The notes under the pieces: model-generated | What the model was told of the DNA's origin: nothing | Database searches by the model: none | The model's input: the letters and a program-made list of their open reading frames with translations, nothing else | In this document: positions 57,481 through 64,000 of the stretch, piece after piece | Numbering within the stretch: the first letter of the stretch is position 1 | Layout of the letters: every line of letters starts with the position of its first letter | NCBI RefSeq assembly: GCF_901000735.1 | Contig: NC_081545.1 | Location: forward strand, 15,872,745 to 15,936,744 | Reading direction: 5' to 3' | Source of the DNA: Corylus avellana | Taxonomy: Eukaryota > Streptophyta > Magnoliopsida > Fagales > Betulaceae | Length of the DNA: 64,000 bases | Translations under genes and position numbers: made by a program

Positions 57481-57929
57481 ACACATGTCAAGCAACTTAC
57501 ATTCTTTTCAAGTTTTCAGTCGTTAAAATATAGTCTGGGATTGAACCACTGATTAAGCAATTTCTAAGCACCCTAAGGCACAGGAATAAGACCAACAACT
57601 TGGTTAAGTAAGAAAACTGCAAAATCAATCACGATATGATTCATTACTCGTTGTAGCAAATAAAGTCAATATAGAACTTACAAATACTTCAAAACTTTCA
57701 AATCCTTCAAATTAGGGAAGCTACTGCTTGATCCGTTCAAGTTAGATATCATCCTGGCAAACATGTCAGATCAGTCAAAACTGATTGTACTATCTTCCAG
57801 ATTTCCTGTTCCTAATCAATGTCTGCTATAGGAACACTCACAGTTCAGTTAAGTTTCTCAACAGGGATATGTTTGAAGGAATGGGGCCCTCGATCCATGG
57901 ACGTGCCTTGGATATAACTGCAAAAAAAA

Positions 57930-58450
57930 AATTAATATTTCCTCATACCAAAAAGCAAAACTAATATATTTTTTTCTCTGAAAGCCGTTGGGTTGTTCTT
58001 GGGGTTGAGGGGCGCACATAATAGAATTCTAGCCTCAAAACACCATTTTTATAGCTCAAAAGGTTATATTTTCACTTGTCAGTAAGTCCCATCAAACGTT
58101 CTGTGTTGAACATTCCATGGTCTTCATTGAACATTCATTGATTATTCTACAATTTTGATCATAACTTTTGTTACGATACTCGAAATTGCATGTGCAATCC
58201 CATTCCAAAAAAATTTTTTCAAGGCGCACGACACCGTATCCATTATAATATTTTTGAGTGTCTTATTAGGATTCAAAAATTCAATTTTTTCCTTTTTAAG
58301 ATTGTGTTTCCAATGCTTTCTCACCATTTAAGAATTCTACGTATACTTTCGCACCATAATTGATCTCATAATTGTTATTCTAAAAATTTATCTTTAATTA
58401 CTATGTATTTTCACTGGGTTTATTAACATTACACTTCCTTTCACATTTTA
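57930..58450 (-). mobile_element. LTR-like fragment with AACGTTC/GAACATTC motifs
   Basis: On the minus strand GAACGTTTGA/GAATGTTC-type motifs (about 58092-58140; plus-strand CAAACGTTCTG, GAACATTCCATGG, GAACATTCATTG) lie upstream of TATA-like GCTATAAAAATGG (about 58045-58058). The same motif family is in the Gypsy-type LTR at 60352-63275. Boundaries not found. Confidence 0.4.
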
Positions 58451-58556
58451 ATATATGATTTTTGAAGAAGGGTATTATTCTCTCTCCTCTATTTATTTAT
58501 TTATTTTTAATTTTGTTTTTTCCTCTCCTCTTAGTATTATTGCATATTCTCCCTCC

Positions 58557-59225
58557 GTGACAAAAGAAGTTGTTGGGAGTCTTGTGACTATATTGAACCA
58601 ACAATTCAGGTGGCATGACCAATAACTTTTGCAATTTTTTCTTCAAAATAAAAATAAAAATTTGGATACCAATTGAATATCTAGGGCTAGTGTGGGGTAG
58701 TGAATTTGAATAATAATAAAAAAAAAATGATGCTGTGAAAATGAAAATTTATAAAAATATGAGTATTAGGAAAATATAAATTAAATTTATGATCCTTAGG
58801 AAAATATAAATTTTTAAAGATATGATTGTTGGAAAAAAGAAAAAAGAAATATTTGAAAAATAATATTTAAATGGAATATAAAAGTGGCCAACTAAAATTC
58901 TGTAATATAGCTGTTTGGAAAAAGTAAATAGCTTAAATAAAAAAAAAAAATGTGATTTTTTTATGCTAAAATGGAGAGTAAATTTGTTGAGATTAATGTG
59001 AATACTTAGGGGAATATGTATATTTTTTCCTAAAAAAAAAAAAAAAAAAAATTGAGGATTGTAAATATGGAGGAGAGCTTTACCAAAATTTGATACCTTT
59101 CGTATTAGAATTGCGTTGCTAAGACTGAAATTGAAGGGCTTTTAATGGAAGAAGAGCTTTACTGAAATCTAATACCTTGCTTTGCTAGGACTTTTAATTG
59201 AAAGCTTTTGAAAGAGAGAAGGATT
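58557..59225 (+). repeat. Dispersed repeat, blocks A then B (copy 1)
   Basis: Block A (58557-59035) and block B (59070-59225). Block A contains GCATGACCAATAACTTTTGC and TTTAAAGATATGATTGTT and ends GTGAATACTTAGGGGAATAT; block B contains AGAGCTTTACCAAAATTTGA and AGGGCTTTTAATGGAAGAAG. Copy 2 at 63276-64000 has the same blocks in the order B then A. Unknown nature; tandem satellite-like or an old element. Confidence 0.75.
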
Positions 59226-59381
59226 TTTTTTTTTTTTTTTTGGATTTCTATGCAGGAGTGAAGGAGCTAGAAATCTGGTAACTTCGAACTAGTATCACTT
59301 TGCGGAATAAGTTGCTCTTCATTTTATTGTCAAGATTTAAAATGTGTGCATTTAATGGTGTACATCATGTTAAATTTAAAT

Positions 59382-59780
59382 AAAGGGAAATTTTATTTTA
59401 GACCTTTGAACTACCGCGAGTTTTGACAAGGTCCCAAATTTCAAAACCTCTCAATTTAAACCCCTGAACTTTCAATTGCAGTTAATTTGAACTCCTTTGT
59501 CAGATTTTAAACATTAAACGTGAGACAATGACATTTATACTCCAAATTTTTTTATAAAATTTTAAATTTACCCTTAAATCCAAAACGTTCTTTTTTTTTT
59601 AAAAAAAAAAAAACGAACATCAGAGATATTTTGGTCTTTTTAACGGCTAAATCTGATGAAATAGTTCAAATTGACTGCAATTGAAAGTTCAAAGAGTTCA
59701 AATTGAGAGGTTTTGAAGTTTGGGGGGGGCTTGTCAAAATGCGCGGTAATTCAAGGGGTCTAAAATGAAGTTTTTCCTTT
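59382..59780. mobile_element. MITE with arms of about 130 bp
   Basis: The left arm (AAAGGGAAATTTTATTTTAG, AACCTCTCAATTTAAACCCC, CTTTCAATTGCAGTTAATTT) is complementary to the right arm (AAATTGACTGCAATTGAAAG, CAAATTGAGAGGTTTTGAAG, TCTAAAATGAAGTTTTTCC). Flanked on both sides by TTTAAATAA. No coding. Confidence 0.8.
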
Positions 59781-60351
59781 AAATAATTTTGAAAAAAAGA
59801 CCACATTATCTTCAAACTACCATCAAATTGATAATATCCTCCCAAATTTTCCTGGAGATTTGTGTGTTAAACCCAATGGTTTGTCATGGTTGGAAGCAAG
59901 GGCTTAAGAGAATGGAACTCATGGTTAGAAGAATCACACAGTTGAGATTTGAGAATGTGATCTTTTGCTTGACAATGACAACATAGAATTTAAAACGTCG
60001 GACAATAGGAGTGATGAGGTAGAGATGTGCAAATAGATACTTCTCTTTTACGAAACCATGGCCTTGGGGTTGGCTCCACCATCCCGATATTTGTTTTATT
60101 TTATTTTAGTTTTTATTTTTATTTTTCAAATTTATAGGAGTATTTTTGTTATTGAAAAATTGTTTAAGGTTATTTTTATCCTTTTGCTTATCTTGGGGAC
60201 ATTGCCAATTTTTTTTTTTTAGTTGAAAGTTTGAGGATGACATTATGAATTGAGTGTCAGTTTAAAAATGTATGTAGACTTTTCCTAAAGTTTGATAATA
60301 TTCATATGTGGACATTATCTATTGAATGATACTTTGAAGAGGGAGAGCGTC
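59781..60351. other. Unassigned DNA
   Basis: AT-rich with poly-T and TTTTA runs; the last bases (GAGGGAGAGC) resemble the start of repeat block B, so the Gypsy-type LTR may have inserted in a second B copy. Confidence 0.35.
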
Positions 60352-63275
60352 TGTGATGCCCAAAATTACAAAACCATAAAAAGAAAATTATTTTAATGTT
60401 CGACTAATTACAAATTGTTTTAAAAACCTTTTTATTCAAAAAACATCCCAAAAACCCAACTTTAATTTTCGGCCTAACGTTTGATAGGGGACCAGTGAAC
60501 GTTCGACCTTTACCCCTAGCACGAACGTTTGACCAAGTTCCACATTGAACATTTGACTTTTATCCCTAGCACGAAACGTTTGACCAAGTTCCACACTGAA
60601 CGTTTGACCTTCAACTTTAGAAACGTTGGGTAATAATACACCGAATGTTCGAGCATAGTACCAAACGTTCGACGACAGTTTGAAAAGTAATTGAAAAACC
60701 TAAAATACGACTCCAAATGACACCTATTTAAATGTCTAGGTGTTTCACAAAGATTATGCGGAATAAGATCTAACCTAACAGTTAATATTCAACCAAATAC
60801 AGATATGTAATGAACATTCAAGAACACAGATATTTGGTTACGAAGAGGAAACCATTTAGAGAATTCTCTAAATGTAAAACCTCTTCGGGGCAACCAAACC
60901 CAGGAAATCAATCCACTATAAGAAAAATAAGGAATAAAAAACCTTTGCAATTGACACTTCCTTGCACACGACAAGCGACTCGCTTGACTTCTACCGTAGT
61001 AGCCCTTTCCAAAACATTTGGCACAATTCTTCTATATGATTTGCTTTTACTGGAACTCCGAAAGACTTCTCAACCGTAGATTTATCAAAGGAATAACTAA
61101 AACTCTAAGAGATTCAATTTAACGCTCATCACATATGATCTCTCTTAGCACAGCCTCCGACGAACTCTCTGGGGGTGAAAATTCGTGTCTCTCTCTTTTA
61201 TAAAGATGTATATATACTCCGGACAAAACCTTAGGCCTAACCCACTTAAAATCATGTTTTTGGGCTTAAAACTTACGGGGTGTCCGGATAGGTTAATGGG
61301 CTGTCCGGACAGGGCCTTGCGGAGAAAAAAATAAGGTTTCTGAAAATGCGGTCTGGACCCCGGGAAGGCCTGTCCGGACAGGGCATGCAATGGGTGAAAC
61401 AGCATTTTGGAAATGCTGTCCAGCCTTGATCAACAGCTCCGATCGATGGGCGTTTGTGGTCCGATTGAGCTGAAATTTTGCAGAGACGGTCATAACACAT
61501 GAATCTATATTATGAACGGTGAAGATTGGATTTTGAGTATTCTATATCAGTATATAAGCTTGTGAACAGTAGCCTCTGCATTTTGAAACTAAATGAAGCC
61601 AACACAAGAACTAACAGTAATTTTAACCCATTATCCACATTTTCAACTTTTTACATGTTCCTCACCCTATAGATACACCCTCCTTCACCTTCGCCTTCAT
61701 CCCTCACTCCCACACCCCCCTAAACCCTAAACCTAGATAGAGAGAGATTTTTGAGAAAAAATGAGGAGATTTTAAAGTGAGTTGTTAACTTCAAAGGTAA
61801 ACTCTTTTGAGTCAATTTTGCTTTCATGTTGTTATGTAATTTTCATGTTTTTTATAAGTGCCATGATGAGTTATGCAATTATCCTTCATAAAAGAAAAGG
61901 TTTTCAAATGTTTTGAAACACCTATTGTTTTCCTAAGCTTTCATGTATTATGGCTTATTATGTCTTATTGTACTTATTAAGAAACTTATGATTAGCGTGA
62001 TGATTTGAATGTAGGAGCTTTGCATGCGTTATGGCATTTTGACCAAACGTTCCATTTATTCTGACCAAATGTTCGACCTTGAGTCCGAACATTTGATCAT
62101 AAGCCAGAACGTTCGAACAATGTCCAGAATGGGTAAAATTAGGGTTTTGTGATCTTTTAACTAGTTTGACTTGTAGGTTAGGACCTTACATGTTTATAAT
62201 AGGTTCTCTAGTACGACGTGTAACGGTAAACTATGTTTCGTTATAGCAGGGACTCGAGATGTTTGAGGATTTGAGTGAGCGTACGAGGTAAGTATTTACT
62301 TATGATTGTCTTCCATAAAAAACATGCGATATGTTAGCTGACTGAGCACGCGTATGTTATGAGCATAATTACTTTTCATATAACTTAGTAAACGCTTTAA
62401 TAATTAATTAATAAGATGCATTGTATGATATAGTATACCGATATGTACGGTATAATGGTCATGAGCTTACTACATAGACTTAATTCTATGGTCAAATATG
62501 TGTGTGTTTATATGGGCCTTGGATCTAATGGTTGTTCATGACCGGTACAACCATATTTGATTGGCGGGTCACTACATGATATACATCATTAATAGCGTAG
62601 GCCACCCGAAGTCGGGCTCCGTCGGGCTGCTAGTGTTATGGATGATAGCGTGCAATATACGGGGCAATGGTATTGTATTACAAGTCCTTCGAGACAGCGC
62701 CAACTTTACTGAGAATGAGTAATATTTTGGATATACCATATATGATCATTACGACTTAATTATGACATTAGTTTTCTGCATTCAAACTTATAGGCAATTG
62801 TCGCTTGGATTACACCTACACTCCTCGAAAACCAAAACAATACTTTTATGGTGTAATAGCAGAGGCAACACCTAATATGTTTGTGGAAACACACGTTTAC
62901 TTCTGTATAATAATGGGAGCTCATTTCATACTCAATTATGAGATTTACTTACTGAGTCTTAGACTAATTTACGGCTTGTTCAGTTGTTTGTTTTAACAGG
63001 ATTCTCTAAAATGAAAAAGCTATGAGTTTGTTTTGTAGTACTCGATTTGATTAGAATGACTATTTTGGTTAGAAACTCCAAGTCTATGATTGATGGTAAT
63101 TCTTACATACTTTATGATTTTTAGATATCTCATATCTCACATTTTCACCTTCCACTTATATTTACTATGATTTTGTCAGATGGGCGATCCCCTCGGTTAG
63201 TTACCAGTTAACTTAATTTGAGGAATTGCCAGTAACCCTACCAAAATGGTTCCCTCCAATTTTGGGGGCGTTACA
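60352..63275 (+). mobile_element. Large Gypsy-type solo LTR with nested insertion
   Basis: Starts TGTGATGCCCAAAATTAC and ends GGGGGCGTTACA, the paired termini of a common Ty3/Gypsy LTR class; about 2.0 kb once the nested 925-bp LTR and its duplication are removed. The 5-bp flanks GCGTC and GCTTT agree at only three positions. Two clusters of AACGTTCGACC motifs lie at about 60475-60675 and 62035-62125. A weak TATA-like CCTATAGATAC follows the first, at about 61665. No internal domain or partner LTR, so a solo LTR is likely; the window end prevents certainty. Confidence 0.65.
60692..61616 (-). mobile_element. Solo LTR of the TGTCCGGACA family, nested
   Basis: 925 bp, TG...CA in minus-strand sense, clearly homologous along its length to the LTRs at 48588 and 52318 (shared TAAGATCTAACCTAACA, GGGGCANCCAAACCCAGGAA, GCCAACACAAGAACTAACA). 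A perfect 5-bp target duplication GTAAT lies at 60687-60691 and 61617-61621. The array (about 61276-61390) has four GTCCGGA/GTCTGGA cores, one as CTGTCCGGACAG twice; in sense it lies upstream of the TATATATAC box (about 61208-61217). No internal region: formed by LTR-LTR recombination. Confidence 0.93.
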
Positions 63276-64000
63276 GCTTTACCAAAATTTGATACCTTTT
63301 GTAGTAATATTGCTTTGCTAGGATTGAAATTGAAGGGCTTTTAATGAAAGAAGAGCTTTACCAAAATATGATACCTTGCTTCGCTAGCACTTGAAATTGA
63401 AGGCTTTAAAGGAGAGAAGGTGCTCTAGGGTGTATCTAACGATATACTCATATTATTTAATTTTTAAAAAAAGAAATGTTATTTAGTAGACTATCATATG
63501 ACTCCCATACAAACTGGGATGAAGTGACATACTCTTCCACTAGGACAAAAAGAAGTCGTTGTGACTACTGAACCAACAACACAGTTGGCATGACAAATAA
63601 CTTTTGAAATTTTTCTTCAAAATCAAAATGAAAATCAAAATTTGGATACCAACCTGAATATCTGGGGCTGGTGCAAGGCAGTGAATTTGAATAAAAAAAA
63701 TGATGGTTGTGAAAATATTAAATTTATAAAAATATGAGCATTAGAATAATATAAATTTTAAAAAGTATGATCCTTAGAAATAAATAAATTTTTAAAGATA
63801 TGATTGTTACAAAAAGAATAAAGAAATATTTGAAAAAAAAAATTAAGTGGAACATAAAAGTGGCTAGCTAAAATTTTGAGCCTCTTGTAGGCGTTTGGAA
63901 AAAGTAAATAGCTAAAAGAGGGGAAAAAAAGAAGAAGTGAGTTTTAAGCTAAAATAAAGAGTAAACTTGTTGAGGTTGATGTGAATACTTAGGGGACTAT
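63276..64000 (+). repeat. Dispersed repeat, blocks B then A (copy 2)
   Basis: Block B at 63276-63421 starts at the Gypsy-type LTR border; block A at about 63540-64000 ends with the window (GTGAATACTTAGGGGACTAT). About 75-85% alike to copy 1 by eye. A lone MITE arm (AATGTTATTTAGTAGACTAT) is at 63477. Confidence 0.75.

Larger units (their letters stand above)
43244..57917 (-). pseudogene. LRR-malectin receptor kinase (LRR VIII-2 type) pseudogene lacking the kinase core
   Basis: Minus-strand exons with splice sites. LRRs: 57842-57917 (76 nt, a 4-nt insertion in the usual 72), 57682-57753, 57501-57572, 53855-53922 (68 nt, a 4-nt loss, DLSFNNLSGPIP then stop), 53426-53488 (DLSYNKFLGSSDATSCEM). 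Malectin: 48412-48461 (CLKKDLPCSQKPK), 47931-48298, 47591-47786. Transmembrane: 47388-47522 (FDPRKGLAAGAIAGIVLASC). C-terminal kinase end and tail: 43244-43672 (AYVLEEQGILLELVDPKLGS ... SPTLRPSMSSVVSMIEG). An in-frame TAG lies at 48234-48236. No exon for the ATP site, HRD or DFG motifs is found between 43673 and 47387. A retrotransposon (48588-53209) and a second element (54537 on) occupy introns. Intact relatives are plasma-membrane receptors. The signal peptide and first LRRs are not in the window. Confidence 0.9.

Noticed and set aside
1..64000. tRNA or rRNA genes
   Set aside because: I looked for tRNA B-box-like and rRNA-like sequence by eye and saw none; a tRNAscan run would settle it.

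Overview
This is nuclear DNA of a flowering plant, almost certainly a eudicot and probably woody. It has GT-AG introns, AT-rich intergenic DNA, LINE, Copia, Gypsy and hAT debris, MITEs, a coiled-coil NB-LRR disease-resistance relic and a plant-only malectin LRR receptor kinase family. I cannot name the species.

Only two genes look intact. The first (844-5498, +) encodes all but the first few residues of MIP3, a Sec1-like subunit of the plant ER tethering complex. The second (11964-19990, -) encodes the splicing factor YJU2/CCDC94 in eight exons; one 4.3-kb intron holds a decayed L1-type LINE that itself contains a TRIM element. The 3' half of the window holds three broken genes: a CNL resistance pseudogene (34219-37083, -), an LRR-malectin receptor kinase pseudogene (43244-57917, -) whose kinase catalytic exons are missing, and the last two coding exons of the splicing factor SF3A2 (44069-45026, +) lying where those kinase exons should be.

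The rest is mobile-element sequence. 1-650: LTR-like fragment. 5.5-11.8 kb: MITEs, Copia and Gypsy fragments, CGAG-rich element ends. 20.5-24 kb: hairpin array and a GC-rich possible first exon. 24.3-25.5 kb: a pyrimidine-rich minisatellite. 27.3-28.6 kb: a complete non-autonomous hAT element with a perfect 8-bp target duplication. 30.4-31.25 kb: an unrecognised coiled-coil gene. 37.4-42.9 kb: MITEs and inverted-repeat elements. 48.6-53.2 kb: a gag-only Copia-type retrotransposon with paired 892-bp LTRs. 54.5-57.3 kb: a related element. 60.35-63.28 kb: a large Gypsy-type LTR with a solo Copia-type LTR nested in it.

The most striking pattern is that unrelated element families each carry an array of their own short CG-centred palindrome (TGTCCGGACA, CGCTCGAGCG, TGACGTCA, GAACGTTC-type, CGATCGAGCG). 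In most of the LTRs, where the reading direction can be judged, the array lies upstream of a TATA-like box. This looks like repeated, family-specific invention of the same promoter architecture, and is my best candidate for an undescribed system here.
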